NCBI RefSeq assembly: GCF_000309385.1
Contig: NZ_JH976537.1
Coordinates: 3,092,440 to 3,156,439, forward strand
Direction: 5' to 3'
Source of the DNA: Nodosilinea nodulosa PCC 7104
Lineage (GTDB): Bacteria > Cyanobacteriota > Cyanobacteriia > Phormidesmidales > Phormidesmidaceae
Length of the DNA stretch: 64,000 bases
A program made the translations under genes and the position numbers. Shown here piece after piece: positions 17,777-27,260 of this stretch (the first letter of the stretch is position 1; each line of letters starts with the position of its first letter). The notes beneath the pieces were generated by a model. That model worked only from the letters and a program-made list of their open reading frames with translations, was not told where the DNA came from and did no database searches.

Positions 17777-19387
17777 ATGCTGACCGAGCAATTTCCGTGG
17801 CTGACGACCCTAGTTATTCTGCCGCTGCTGGCAATCTTGCCCATACCAGTGCTGCCCAACCGCAATGGTCAAACCCTGCGCTGGTACGCCCTGGGGATTG
17901 GCTTCATCGAGTTTTCTCTGATTCTGTACGCGTTTTTTAACTTCTATCACCTCAACCAATCTGGCTTACAGCTAGCTGAACGCTACGACTGGGTTCCTCA
18001 GGTGGGCCTGACCTGGTCCCTCGGTGCCGATGGTTTAGCTATGCCCCTGGTGGTGCTGAGCGGCCTGGTAACAACCCTGGCAATTTTGGCATCATGGAAT
18101 GTGACCCGGCGGCCTCGGCTCTACTTTAGCCTGCTGCTAGTTATGTACAGCGCCCAGGTAGGGGTGTTTTTGGCCCAGGATCTGGTCATGTTTTTCCTGA
18201 TGTGGGAACTGGAACTGGTGCCGGTGTATCTGCTGATCTCTATTTGGGGCGGTGAGAAGCGTCTTTACGCCGCTACCAAGTTTATTCTTTACACCGCGAT
18301 CGGCTCTATTTTTATTTTGGTGGCGGCCCTGGCGATGGCCTTTTACGGCGATACCGTTACGTTTAACCTGACGGAATTGGCCCAAAAAGATTATTCCCTG
18401 ACGTTTCAGCTGCTGGTCTATGCAGCCTTTTTAGTGGCTTTTGCGGTTAAGCTACCGATCTTTCCGCTGCACACCTGGCTGCCCGATGCCCACAGCGAAG
18501 CCCCTGCTGCCGTATCGATGATTTTGGCTGGGGTGTTGCTTAAGATGGCGGGCTATGGCCTGATCCGCATGAACATAGAGATGCTGCCTGACGCCCACGT
18601 TTACTTTGCTCCGGTGCTGGCGATATTGGGGGTAGTCAACGTCATCTATGCCTCTATGACCGCTTTTGGCCAGGACAACCTGAAGCGGCGCATGGCCTAT
18701 TCGTCGGTGGCCCACATGGGCTTTGTGCTGATTGGCTGTGCAGCGTTTACAACCTTGGGCATGAGCGGTGCAATGCTGCAGATGATCTCCCATGGATTGA
18801 TCGCGGCGGTGATGTTCTTCCTGGCTGGGGTGACCTACGAGCGCACTCACACCCTCGATATGGATGTCATGGGTGGCATGGCGCGGAAGATGCCCAACGC
18901 CTTTGCTTTCTTTACGGCGGCCTCTATGGCGTCGCTAGCGCTGCCTGGCATGAGTGGTTTTGTCAGCGAGATTGCTGTGTTCCTCGGTATCGCTACCAGC
19001 GACGTTTACAGTGCAACATTTAAGACTGCCATCATTATTGGTGCTGCTGTAGGGGTGGTGCTCTCACCCATTTATCTGCTCTCGATGCTGCGCCGCATCT
19101 TCTATGGGGAGGCTGGACAGGTCGTGACCAAGGTATCTAACATTCTGGACATCCGCCCCCGCGAAGCCTTTGTGGCGGCTTGCCTGCTGGTGCCCATTAT
19201 TGGTATCGGTCTCTATCCCAAGTTGGCTACCCAGGTTTACGATGCCAAAACGGTGGAGGTGGCCAGCCGGGTGCAGACCACTGTGGCAACCGTGGGGCAA
19301 ACGTCGCCCCTATACGCCCATATTCTGGTCGCTCCTAGGGTGACGGTGGCTGAACTGACCACCGCAGTGACGGTCCAGGTCGATTAG
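17777..19387 (+). CDS. ndhD: NAD(P)H-quinone oxidoreductase subunit 4 (NdhD)
   Basis: 536 residues from ATG 17777, which gives the usual NdhD start ([19 protein letters not shown]); a GTG at 17699 would add 26 residues without family likeness. This is a proton-pumping, multi-helix membrane subunit of the thylakoid NDH-1 complex in respiration and cyclic electron flow. About 14 membrane helices; the conserved [18 protein letters not shown] (with Glu in a helix) and [20 protein letters not shown] (Lys and His of the pump) are present. It resembles the NdhD1 (NDH-1L) form rather than the CO2-uptake forms, but that is a judgement by eye. A terminator follows. Confidence 0.92.
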   Translation: MLTEQFPWLTTLVILPLLAILPIPVLPNRNGQTLRWYALGIGFIEFSLILYAFFNFYHLNQSGLQLAERYDWVPQVGLTWSLGADGLAMPLVVLSGLVTTLAILASWNVTRRPRLYFSLLLVMYSAQVGVFLAQDLVMFFLMWELELVPVYLLISIWGGEKRLYAATKFILYTAIGSIFILVAALAMAFYGDTVTFNLTELAQKDYSLTFQLLVYAAFLVAFAVKLPIFPLHTWLPDAHSEAPAAVSMILAGVLLKMAGYGLIRMNIEMLPDAHVYFAPVLAILGVVNVIYASMTAFGQDNLKRRMAYSSVAHMGFVLIGCAAFTTLGMSGAMLQMISHGLIAAVMFFLAGVTYERTHTLDMDVMGGMARKMPNAFAFFTAASMASLALPGMSGFVSEIAVFLGIATSDVYSATFKTAIIIGAAVGVVLSPIYLLSMLRRIFYGEAGQVVTKVSNILDIRPREAFVAACLLVPIIGIGLYPKLATQVYDAKTVEVASRVQTTVATVGQTSPLYAHILVAPRVTVAELTTAVTVQVD

Positions 19388-19417
19388 CCTCAAAACGCTA
19401 GTTCAGCCGATACGACC

Positions 19418-19448
19418 TGCACTCTGGCCCATCGCCAGAGTGCATTTT
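19418..19448 (+). terminator. Intrinsic terminator of ndhD
   Basis: TGCACTCTGGC (19418-19428) pairs perfectly with GCCAGAGTGCA (19434-19444), 11 bp with a 5-nt loop, followed by TTTT. It lies 30 nt after the ndhD stop. Confidence 0.8.
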
Positions 19449-19624
19449 CATGGGGAACCGTAGTTTGGACTTTTAAAGACGATTGAGACACTGTCTCTGG
19501 GCACTATGACAGGCAGGCGCCCCGCGCCACAATAGCGATATCGAGATTGCTTGCCTCCAGAGGATTTCGATCAAAGCAGTGTATTCAACTTTCTGGTTCA
19601 GCCTCTTCTGACTAAAAATTAGCT

Positions 19625-19792
19625 ATGGCGCAAAAACATCACTCTGCTCAACACCACTGTCCTAACTGCAATAGCCAGCATCTGCTACGCATTGGAGTTC
19701 GTGGTATTCGTCAATGCTCTCGCTGCAAAACCTACGTGGATGTGCGATCGGGTAGCTGGCTGAAGCGATTAATCCGTGATTTAGCCGCCTAG
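19625..19792 (+). CDS. 55-residue zinc-ribbon protein
   Basis: ATG 19625 to TAG 19790-19792. The product has two cysteine pairs, CPNC (C12, C15) and CSRC (C31, C34), spaced as in a single zinc ribbon, with a His-rich start (MAQKHHSAQHHCPNC) and a basic C-terminus (WLKRLIRDLAA). This fold binds nucleic acid or protein. The CPNC...CSRC pattern resembles the N-terminal zinc ribbon of some transposases and of small cyanobacterial ribbon proteins. It has its own space after the ndhD terminator and is followed by a small hairpin (19803-19825). The two spaced pairs make chance unlikely. Confidence 0.65.
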   Translation: MAQKHHSAQHHCPNCNSQHLLRIGVRGIRQCSRCKTYVDVRSGSWLKRLIRDLAA

Positions 19793-19802
19793 TACTCGAA
19801 AG

Positions 19803-19825
19803 CTGAAATATGCCGACTATTTCAG
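19803..19825 (+). terminator. Small hairpin after the zinc-ribbon gene
   Basis: CTGAAATA (19803-19810) pairs with TATTTCAG (19818-19825) around a 7-nt loop, 10 nt after the stop codon. There is no T-run, so termination is uncertain. Confidence 0.35.
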
Positions 19826-20016
19826 ATCGCTTGGCTCCCTAGCTCCCCTACCCCTTCGCGATTGAAAACATCTGTCACACTTGCGCCGTAGTCTACTAGG
19901 TATCGCTTAAGCTGGCATTGGCTTTTCACTGCCTAGGCGCTCAACCTGGCCTACGGAGGTTTGCGGTCAGACTTGGTTGAGCGACAATAGGAGTGCCCTG
20001 ATTTGCAAGGTACTCT

Positions 20017-20610
20017 ATGGCTGGCAAGTATTTTCAAAAACCAGGTCCTGAGTTGGCCGATCGCGTCCCGCCGGGGCAGCACCTGGCCAAAGGGTTTCCA
20101 GTGCTAACCTATGGCGATACCCCCCACATTGCCCAGGCTGACTGGTCGTTGACCATTACGGGTTTGGCCGCCCCTCAAACGTTCACCTGGGCCGACATGA
20201 TGGCGCTGCCCCAAACGGACTTTACCGCCGACTTTCACTGTGTGACCACCTGGTCAAAGCTAGACGTGACATGGCGGGGCGTTCGAGTAACGGATCTGAT
20301 TGCGCAGCTTCAGGTTAATCCAGAGGCGGCCTGCGTAATGCTGCACTGCTACGGCGGCTACACCACCAATTTGACCCTGGCAGACTTTGTTCGACCTGAG
20401 AACTTTTTTGCCCATACCCTCGACGGCAGCCCTCTGCCCCCGGACCACGGCGGCCCAATGCGGTTGGTGGTACCCCATCTCTACGCCTGGAAAAGTGCGA
20501 AGTGGGTGAACGGGGTTGAGTTCTTGGCAGAGCCAGCCCTGGGCTTTTGGGAGCGCAATGGCTATCACCACCGAGGCGAGCCCTGGGCCGAGGAGCGCTA
20601 CAGCGGGTGA
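20017..20610 (+). CDS. Sulfite-oxidase-like molybdopterin protein
   Basis: 197 residues forming just the molybdopterin-binding domain of the sulfite oxidase family. The Mo-ligand cysteine is in DFHCVTTWSKLDVTWRGV (Cys near residue 75), and GGPMRLVVPHLYAWKSAKWV is the conserved C-terminal motif. There is no heme domain, dimerisation domain or Tat signal, so it is a short cytoplasmic member (YuiH-like) needing an unknown redox partner and substrate. ATG 20017 is the start. It might work with the MOSC protein at 1567-2343 on molybdenum cofactor chemistry, but nothing here links them. Confidence 0.82.
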   Translation: MAGKYFQKPGPELADRVPPGQHLAKGFPVLTYGDTPHIAQADWSLTITGLAAPQTFTWADMMALPQTDFTADFHCVTTWSKLDVTWRGVRVTDLIAQLQVNPEAACVMLHCYGGYTTNLTLADFVRPENFFAHTLDGSPLPPDHGGPMRLVVPHLYAWKSAKWVNGVEFLAEPALGFWERNGYHHRGEPWAEERYSG

Positions 20611-20626
20611 TATTGGTGCTCAGCGC

Positions 20627-20929
20627 TCAACGGTTGCCGTAGCGGCCCCAGCTCAGAAATGCGGTCACCAGGTAGAGCACAATCGCTGAGCCAATAATGG
20701 ATGGTACCAGGGGCACACCTTGAAAGCTCCAGGTGAGCCAGGGCATGGTGAAGTTGTACTGCCGAAGCAGATACTGAGCGACCCATTGCCCCACCAGTAC
20801 CCCAACTAAGCCGATGAGTACGAGACCCACTAGCTTGCCAGGCACCCGCCGGGGAATGAGAAGGTTGGCGGCAATGGCACAGGCCATCGCAATTAAGACT
20901 TGAACCAGCAGGCTGATGAGATCATCCAT
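20627..20929 (-). CDS. Small membrane protein, GlsB/YeaQ-like
   Basis: 100 residues, three hydrophobic helices (about 4-25, 33-52, 72-95). The N-terminal region NLLIPRRVPGKLVGLVLIGLVG resembles the 'transglycosylase-associated' GlsB/YeaQ/YmgE family (IGxxxGxxxG pattern). Those proteins are linked with stress in enterobacteria, but no activity is known. Convergent with the molybdopterin gene. Confidence 0.6.
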   Translation of the reverse strand: MDDLISLLVQVLIAMACAIAANLLIPRRVPGKLVGLVLIGLVGVLVGQWVAQYLLRQYNFTMPWLTWSFQGVPLVPSIIGSAIVLYLVTAFLSWGRYGNR

Positions 20930-21028
20930 GGGGTTTAGACTCCAGAAACCAGGACGATGAAGGCGCCATTATAGGCTTACTGTACCCATTCTGGATGTGG
21001 GCAAGACAGTCTCAGGCGAGTAAGTGAG

Positions 21029-22504
21029 TCAAATCCACCCGTGGACTGCCGCCTGGTAGACAGCCTGATAGCGGTTTTTGGCTTGTAGTTTGGCCAGACT
21101 GTTGTTGATGTGAAATTTTACAGTGCTTTCGCTGATATAGAGGCGGTTGGCGATATCGCGATCGCGCAAGCCCTGGGCTAGGAGGGCCATAATTTCACGC
21201 TCGCGCTCGGAGGGGCGGGGAGAGTCTGGAACCAGGGGCATCTCGACCGGCTGGCCTGAGTGCAGGGACCGTACCAACTGCCGCAGCCGATCGACATCCA
21301 CGGTCCAGTCAATGGTAGCGGTGATTTGGGCAGGGCATGGGCCAGAGGCCTGAACCCGCACCCACAGCACGCGGGGAGCGGCCCTGGCTACGGTTTCGCT
21401 GTTGGTGATCACGACAGCCTCAGGTTCTGAGGGGTCGCATATGGTTAACCCAGCGCGGTAGGCCAGGCAGGTGAGGGCGGTCTGAACGAGGGCTTCGCGG
21501 CACTGAATGCTGACCTTCTCACCGGGGTCACCGTAGCTGTAGGGCACCTGCAGCAGAATTTGTACCATTTGCTGCTGGGGGCCAGGCTGAGTTTGGAGAT
21601 TGCCCCCCAGGCAGGTGGCCATAAACCTGAGCTGGTGACAGCGCGATCGCCAGTGGGCTACGGCCTCTCTAGCCTGACCCGCCGGGTTGTCCCCTACGAT
21701 TTCCTGGGTTCGCTGGGGCAAAATGGCGACGATAGCCTCTAGGGTGACTTCGGTGGCCCCGTACACCAAGCGCGCATAGTCGCAGTGAAAATCGTTGAGC
21801 ACCTCACCCAGGCGCAGGAAGATATAGCTCACCGAGTCGAGCAGCGGAGTTTCGGTACCGACTAGGGCCATGGTCGTGCTGGTCAGCAGACCGGCTAACT
21901 GGTCCGATAGGGTGGGTCGAAGGGCCAAATGGGGCTTGGGCCCGATGGCGCCAGCGTCTACCTGGAGCGCTGCATCGAGGGCGATGGTTGCCGTCATGCA
22001 GAGCACTTGCAGCACTTCTAAAAACTCTGAGGCCATGGGGCTGTGGCTAAAGGTGGCCAGCACTCCAATGACGCGATCGCCTGTCATTAGCGGATAGCCC
22101 GCAAATCCCTGAATATTGTTGGCGATCGCCCAATCGCGGTCTTTGACCCAGGCTTCTTCGGCGAGGCGATTGCTGAGAAAAGGCACCCGATTTTGGGCAA
22201 TTTTGCCGACCTTGTAGGCCCCCATGGGGACCCGCGCAAAGGATCCATTGGTGTGGGTGTATAGCCCTGAGGAGGCGACGAGGCGAAGGAAGTTCTGATC
22301 GGGTTCTACGACCCAGATACGGGCAAAGGCACAGCCAAACTGGTTGACCAGGCCATCGGTAACGAAGCGGGCAATGGTCTCGATCTCAAGGCAGCCTGAC
22401 AGTCGCTGGGCAATTTTATTGACCCGCTGCAAATCGAGCAGCAGCCGAGCCTGATTTGGAACTTCAGGGCTAGGACTATCCACGCCTGCGGGAGCAGCTC
22501 TCAC
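21029..22504 (-). CDS. GAF-domain LuxR-family transcriptional regulator
   Basis: 491 residues from GTG 22504. An N-terminal GAF sensor domain (about 20-180; ETIARFVTDGLVNQFGCAFARIWVVEPD) lacks the cysteine of bilin-binding GAFs. A less clear middle follows, then a C-terminal LuxR helix-turn-helix (RPSEREREIMALLAQGLRDR, then IANRLYISESTVKFHINNSL). There is no receiver domain, so the signal is likely a small molecule or protein sensed by the GAF. Target genes are unknown. Confidence 0.82.
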   Translation of the reverse strand: MRAAPAGVDSPSPEVPNQARLLLDLQRVNKIAQRLSGCLEIETIARFVTDGLVNQFGCAFARIWVVEPDQNFLRLVASSGLYTHTNGSFARVPMGAYKVGKIAQNRVPFLSNRLAEEAWVKDRDWAIANNIQGFAGYPLMTGDRVIGVLATFSHSPMASEFLEVLQVLCMTATIALDAALQVDAGAIGPKPHLALRPTLSDQLAGLLTSTTMALVGTETPLLDSVSYIFLRLGEVLNDFHCDYARLVYGATEVTLEAIVAILPQRTQEIVGDNPAGQAREAVAHWRSRCHQLRFMATCLGGNLQTQPGPQQQMVQILLQVPYSYGDPGEKVSIQCREALVQTALTCLAYRAGLTICDPSEPEAVVITNSETVARAAPRVLWVRVQASGPCPAQITATIDWTVDVDRLRQLVRSLHSGQPVEMPLVPDSPRPSEREREIMALLAQGLRDRDIANRLYISESTVKFHINNSLAKLQAKNRYQAVYQAAVHGWI

Positions 22505-22846
22505 GGCTTTCCTAAGATTTTCTGTCTATAGGTTGAATTGAACGCGCTCAATCCTCTGTATCGGTTGACACCGCTTGGAACTTTCACGTCCAATTCTCCG
22601 ACAAAGTACCCAGGTAGTCGGTGAAAATCAGCGGCTGTGTCTTTGGGGCGATCGCACCTGGGTGCTGGCATGTCTGTCAAGACTCGGTAAATTTTCTGAC
22701 CTAGCCTTAGTCACACCTCAGTATTTTTTGTTAGAACATGAGCGGAGTATGAGCCGCGCTGCCCCTATCGATAGATTTTCTCGCGAGTCACCCGGACCGT
22801 GCATCTGCCTCTCGTAATTGTTTAAAGCCCCCGTTTGGAGAAGCAG
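22505..22846. other. 342-bp intergenic region between divergent genes
   Basis: Holds the promoters of the LuxR-type regulator (-) and the PTPA-CTERM gene (+). A ribosome-binding GGAGAAG precedes the latter. I see no further gene, hairpin or clear promoter. Confidence 0.4.
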
Positions 22847-23494
22847 ATGAAGGAGAGACTTGTCAGCACTGGTTTTGTGCTGGGTACCGCCGTGATTCTG
22901 GGTGGCGTTTGGCTAAGTCCTGCTCAGGCCTTTTCGCTAGGTAGCTCGGTAACGGTAACCAACAGCATTAGAGATGTTAACACCCAGCAAGAAACTGTAT
23001 TTGTAGATCCTCTCAATCCGCAAACCGTAACGGTAGGAGCGGGGTTAGAACTAGAGCAGTTTGGCGGTATTTGGAATATCGATCTGAACAACAACTCCAT
23101 TTTGTTCAGCGTCAACTCCCGGTTTGGCAATGTCACCTCGGGAGACGATATCTATCGGTTTCTAACGCCCGATTTTGGTGGGCCAGGTCAAAACTCGTTG
23201 ACAGGCTTCACGTTTGTTCCCCTTGGCAACTTGGGCTTTGACCAGAACCCAGCCATTACTGTACTGGCCAACAACTGGCTAGAGGTAGTCTTTCCGCTAG
23301 GCTTCACCGATCAGGATTTGACCAAACTTTCTGGTCAAGATCTGGCCTTTAGAATTGACCTGACGGTAGAACCACCTACCCCTATTCCCAGCCCTGTGCC
23401 AACACCCGCCCTGCTGCCTGGACTGGTGGGTCTAGGGCTGGCGGTGCTGAGCAAGAAGCGCGAAGGCGATTCAGCAGATTACTCCGACGGCTAG
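22847..23494 (+). CDS. PTPA-CTERM exported protein
   Basis: 215 residues from ATG 22847, with GGAGAAG upstream. A signal peptide (about 1-27, ending PAQAF) is followed by a beta-rich body with no known catalytic motif, and a C-terminal sorting signal: a PTPA motif, a hydrophobic helix (LLPGLVGLGLAVL) and basic residues (KKREG). This PTPA-CTERM signal is thought to be cut by a cyanobacterial exosortase/archaeosortase-like system, releasing a surface or extracellular protein. The stop TAG interlocks with the stop of the GTPase gene on the other strand (CTAG 23491-23494). Confidence 0.8.
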   Translation: MKERLVSTGFVLGTAVILGGVWLSPAQAFSLGSSVTVTNSIRDVNTQQETVFVDPLNPQTVTVGAGLELEQFGGIWNIDLNNNSILFSVNSRFGNVTSGDDIYRFLTPDFGGPGQNSLTGFTFVPLGNLGFDQNPAITVLANNWLEVVFPLGFTDQDLTKLSGQDLAFRIDLTVEPPTPIPSPVPTPALLPGLVGLGLAVLSKKREGDSADYSDG

Positions 23495-24783
23495 GGTTCT
23501 TCTAGGTTGGCGGGGCGGGTGTTTAGGGCCTCACCCTTAAATCGATCTTTAGCCAGGGTAAAGGCTGCTTGCATCGCGCCCTGAATTTTTTGGGGATCGG
23601 GTTTTTTGCCGCCCATCAGGTCGCCAAAGTAGACGCAGGCTCCTTCGCCCAAGGCCCAGGTATAGGATGCGGCCCAGGATGCGGCCACAACGCTGCCAAA
23701 GCCAGGAATAAATTTGATCAGTTCTCGCCCGACGGCCTGGGCAAAAAAGCCGCCTGCGATCGCGCTGATTAGCCCGCCCGCTTGGGATGGACTAAGGGTT
23801 TGGCCATAGAGTTTACCCAGCAGACCTACCATTGAAACCTGAAGCGCCGTCAGCACGGGCATAGTGGCAAAGGGCAAGGGCACGGCGGCCAGCGTAGCAG
23901 ACATCACGGCAAAGGCTGAAATGTAGTGCCGACCAACATCGCGGTACAGATTGCCCAGCTGATCGGCAGCCTCGGCTTGCTCGTCGAGCAGCTGGTACAG
24001 CGCCTGGGCCTCGGCCTCGGGGAGCAGGTCGGCCAGGGCATCTCGCAGCGCCTCAAGACCGTAGAACACCGGGTCGAAGCCATCTTCGTCGAGGGTGAAG
24101 TCGATCAAAACGGTGCGATCTGCCAGCCCTTTGAAGTTGGCCTGAATAGCCTCAAAGGGCCGACGTACCGCGTCTGAGTCGGGGGGGTAGGGGAGATGGT
24201 CAGTCTGGCTGGGAGGATATACCTCGTGGGCTGAGGTCACCACCAGCAGGCAGGGAACGGTTGGGAACTGCTGCCGCAGCTGCCCGGCGATCTGCCGCAG
24301 GGTGTCGGTTGCAAAGTCGTTGATTTTGACGGTGAGAATTAAGATGCGTGCCTTGCGGCTGCTGTTGAGGTCATTGACCAACTCGGCCACAATGGCGTCG
24401 GTGGCCTGGGCCATGTCGCCTAGGCCCACGGTATCGGTAAACACCAGCAGGGGCAGGTCTTCGGAAGGGTAGGCGTAGCGCTGGGTGTACTGGGTGTGGG
24501 GCCTAAACCCCTGGCCCACAATCTCGGCAGATACCCCGGTCAGCCCCCGCACAATAGAGCTTTTACCCGCCTGGGGTTTGCCGATTAGCAGGGCCTCGGT
24601 AGTGGGTAACTGCTCTCGCACCGCCGCTAGAATGGCGGCTACTTTGTCGTCGTCAACGTTAAACCAGCGGCTGAGCTGTTGGGTGGGCCGCAGTCGGCTG
24701 GCGCGATCGCGCCAGTCTTGCCAAAGCCCTACCAGTGGAGTGGTCCACGATGGAGACTGATCTGGTGGTTGGCGATCGCCCAT
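23491..24783 (-). CDS. Membrane-associated GTPase with DUF697-like C-terminus
   Basis: 430 residues. The P-loop is GKPQAGKSS (near residue 64), switch II is DTVGLGD, and the beginning carries the Arg/Trp-rich WQDWRDRASRLRP. The usual NKxD is replaced by a TSAHE-like segment, so guanine specificity is uncertain. The C-terminal half has several hydrophobic helices (AVMSATLAAVPLPFATMPVL, ISAIAGGFFAQAVG, FIPGFGSVVAASWAASYTW) like DUF697 proteins that insert in membranes. Role unknown; possibly membrane traffic or cell division. The convergent gene shares the last 4 nt. Confidence 0.78.
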   Translation of the reverse strand: MGDRQPPDQSPSWTTPLVGLWQDWRDRASRLRPTQQLSRWFNVDDDKVAAILAAVREQLPTTEALLIGKPQAGKSSIVRGLTGVSAEIVGQGFRPHTQYTQRYAYPSEDLPLLVFTDTVGLGDMAQATDAIVAELVNDLNSSRKARILILTVKINDFATDTLRQIAGQLRQQFPTVPCLLVVTSAHEVYPPSQTDHLPYPPDSDAVRRPFEAIQANFKGLADRTVLIDFTLDEDGFDPVFYGLEALRDALADLLPEAEAQALYQLLDEQAEAADQLGNLYRDVGRHYISAFAVMSATLAAVPLPFATMPVLTALQVSMVGLLGKLYGQTLSPSQAGGLISAIAGGFFAQAVGRELIKFIPGFGSVVAASWAASYTWALGEGACVYFGDLMGGKKPDPQKIQGAMQAAFTLAKDRFKGEALNTRPANLEEP

Positions 24784-24899
24784 ACCCGTCCTTTGCCATG
24801 GATTAGCGACTTATGGCCTACTGTCTTGCCACGTCCCCATCCTAGCGCCAGGGGACGTCGCTGCTCAGCCTCGTCAACCGACGGCCATGCACCGACAGG

Positions 24900-26924
24900 T
24901 CAGTCGTCGAGCAGCACCGAAGGGTGGCCCGGTAGGGTAGCGGGCTGCTGGGCCACCGCCTGCGCAGAGCGGCGGCTGCGCCCGTCTAGCTTGCCCTGGG
25001 CAATGGGAACCGTAAAGTGGAACTGACTCCCTTTATTTTTGCCCGCTGATTCTGCCCAAATCGTGCCGCCTAGCCCCTCTACAATCTGGCGGCACATGGC
25101 CAGGCCCAGGCCGGTTCCCCCGGTGGTGCGGCGCAGCGCCCCCTCTTCCTGGTAAAAGCGATCGAACACGACCTGGAGACGGTTGGGTTCAATGCCGCGC
25201 CCGGTGTCGGCAATGGTGACCTGGAGATGGGTGGGGCTGGAGCGAGTCACCTGAATGGTAATTTTGCCGGTGGCGGGGGTAAATTTTTGGGCATTGTCGA
25301 GCAGCTTGGCGAGGACTTCCACCAGCCACTCGCCGTCAGCGCGCACCAGGGGCACTTGCTTGGGAATTTTGACGCTAATGGTGGGGGTGGCGGCACCGTC
25401 CTGGCTACCGTGAAGACTGCTCAGGGCTAAATCCACGCATTCCTGAATCGAAAGCGACTCCAGATTCCATTCGACTCGACCGCTCTCAAGCCGCGATAGG
25501 GTGAGAAAATCTTGCACCAGCTTGCGCATGCGCTCGGCGTCTTCGAGGGCCGATTGCAGCATAATCTGCCGCAGCTCGTTGGGCATGTCTGGCTCGGTGG
25601 ACAGGCTTTCGAGGCAGACCTGAATGGTGGAGAGGGGGGTGCGCAGCTCGTGGCCAGTAATCGCAATCAGGTTGGCGCGGGTGCGATCGAGGGCCTCCAG
25701 CTGCTGGTTGAGGTCTTGCAGGTTGGCGTAGGCCTCGGCCTGAATAATGGCGACGCTGAGTTGGGTTGCGATCGCATCCACCAGAGCCGTATCGTCTTCG
25801 CTCCACTCGTAGGGCTGGGGCTGGCAGTGGTGCAGCTCGATCATGCCCACCAGGCGGCCCTGGTAGGTGAGGGGCACAATTAGCCACGACTGAATCTGCC
25901 ACCGCTCGATCAGCGGTTGAATGGCCTCTAATTCGTAGCGAAAGGGCGAGTCGCGCGATTGGGTATCGGCAATGGCGATGGTCTCTTTGGTGTCTTGAAC
26001 GTAGTCAAACAGCGGGTTGGTGGCCAGGGGCCAGGTTTCCCCCAGCAGCGAATCTACGGCGCCATTGAGATGCTGGTGGGCAATCACCACGGCGGCATCG
26101 GTGGCGCTACAGGGGTAGATTAAACAGCGGCACACCTGTAGCGCCTGCCCCAGTTCCTGGGCCGCCTTGGCAAAAATCTCGTCAGCGTCGAGGGACTGGC
26201 GCACGACCGAGGTAATGGAGTTGACCAGGCGCTCCCGCCGCTCCTGGGCCGTAATGGCTTTGTAGGCCTTGAGCAGTTTGTACTGCCCCGCCTGGAGATA
26301 GGTCACTAAGCGCTGGGTAAAGGGGTCGGGTCCACCCCTGCCGTCGAGGTGCTCGGAGGGGGGCAGGGCAGGGTCGATATAGCGCTGGCGTGCGATCGCA
26401 ACTTTGTCAGCCAGATCGGGGCGGTAACCAACGATGCGATCGAGCAGTAGGGCTGCTGCGGTTTGGGTAACGTATTGATCCTGGGTCCAGATCCCTTCAA
26501 AGCGGCGGGTCTGATCGAGGGGCGGGCCATCGGTGGCGGGTATCGGCGATCGCTCCCGGCAGATTAAACAGGCATGGTAGTCAGGCCCAATCACCACCAG
26601 GTGCCACTCCTGGGTGAGGGTGTCATTGGCATCAAAGGCAACGGTTTCATAGTTTTCTGACCGACTCGCAAAGCTCGTGCCCAGGGCCGACAGCACATAG
26701 ACCTGGTCGGTCAGCTCCGCAATGCGCAGATAGCGGTTGGCCTCTTGCAGATAAAACCGCTCCTGCTGAAAACTGGCAATCACTAAAAACTTTGCCGTTC
26801 CTGCCAGTACGTGATCCTCCATCGCGTGGGACAACGCGGTTAGCGAGGTTTTGAAATAGAGGCTTGGTCTAAGCTGGGGAATTGCGCTTAGCAATTCTTC
26901 CACCACAGATGTGGAATGGCTCAT
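24900..26924 (-). CDS. DICT-GAF sensor histidine kinase
   Basis: 674 residues. An N-terminal DICT sensory domain (about 20-200, found almost only in cyanobacterial and a few other signalling proteins) is followed by a GAF domain (about 235-400) without a bilin cysteine, a HisKA domain (GHELRTP, phosphoryl His at H425), and an ATPase domain (KLLDNAQKF with N545, DTGRGI near 573, TGGTGLGL near 601). All kinase motifs are present. No membrane helix, so it is a soluble kinase. No response regulator gene is adjacent; its partner is elsewhere. The stop lies 116 nt before the GTPase gene. Confidence 0.9.
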   Translation of the reverse strand: MSHSTSVVEELLSAIPQLRPSLYFKTSLTALSHAMEDHVLAGTAKFLVIASFQQERFYLQEANRYLRIAELTDQVYVLSALGTSFASRSENYETVAFDANDTLTQEWHLVVIGPDYHACLICRERSPIPATDGPPLDQTRRFEGIWTQDQYVTQTAAALLLDRIVGYRPDLADKVAIARQRYIDPALPPSEHLDGRGGPDPFTQRLVTYLQAGQYKLLKAYKAITAQERRERLVNSITSVVRQSLDADEIFAKAAQELGQALQVCRCLIYPCSATDAAVVIAHQHLNGAVDSLLGETWPLATNPLFDYVQDTKETIAIADTQSRDSPFRYELEAIQPLIERWQIQSWLIVPLTYQGRLVGMIELHHCQPQPYEWSEDDTALVDAIATQLSVAIIQAEAYANLQDLNQQLEALDRTRANLIAITGHELRTPLSTIQVCLESLSTEPDMPNELRQIMLQSALEDAERMRKLVQDFLTLSRLESGRVEWNLESLSIQECVDLALSSLHGSQDGAATPTISVKIPKQVPLVRADGEWLVEVLAKLLDNAQKFTPATGKITIQVTRSSPTHLQVTIADTGRGIEPNRLQVVFDRFYQEEGALRRTTGGTGLGLAMCRQIVEGLGGTIWAESAGKNKGSQFHFTVPIAQGKLDGRSRRSAQAVAQQPATLPGHPSVLLDD

Positions 26925-27120
26925 GGTTCAGGGTAGAGAACCGTCGATTTATAAGGTTTTACATCGGTATTCAGGGTGAACCCCGGTGAAACCCGCTCGC
27001 ATCGGCAGCAGTTACTTTCACCTAGCCTACCAGTTGCCCCCTGCACCTAAGACACATTGTAACCATTTGCCAAAATCGGCTCTGAGCCTAGCTTGATCTC
27101 TGCCCTGGGGGCTTTAGAAG
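26925..27120. other. Intergenic region upstream of the histidine kinase gene
   Basis: Contains the promoter of the kinase gene on the minus strand. Nothing else found in it; the amt terminator begins at 27121. Confidence 0.4.
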
Positions 27121-27160
27121 CCAAAAACTAAGCGCCTGAGCACTGTGCCCAGGCGCTTAG
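27121..27160 (-). terminator. Intrinsic terminator of amt
   Basis: CTAAGCGCCTG (27128-27138) pairs perfectly with CAGGCGCTTAG (27150-27160). On the minus strand the hairpin is followed by TTTTTGG, so it terminates the amt transcript about 100 nt after the stop codon. Confidence 0.85.
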
Positions 27161-27260
27161 AAATCCAGACATTTAGAAGATGTGAGGGACTGATTCTAAC
27201 CAGAGCAATTAGAAATCAAAACGCATAGTTCGAGGTCGTCACCCGACTAATGCGGGACGT

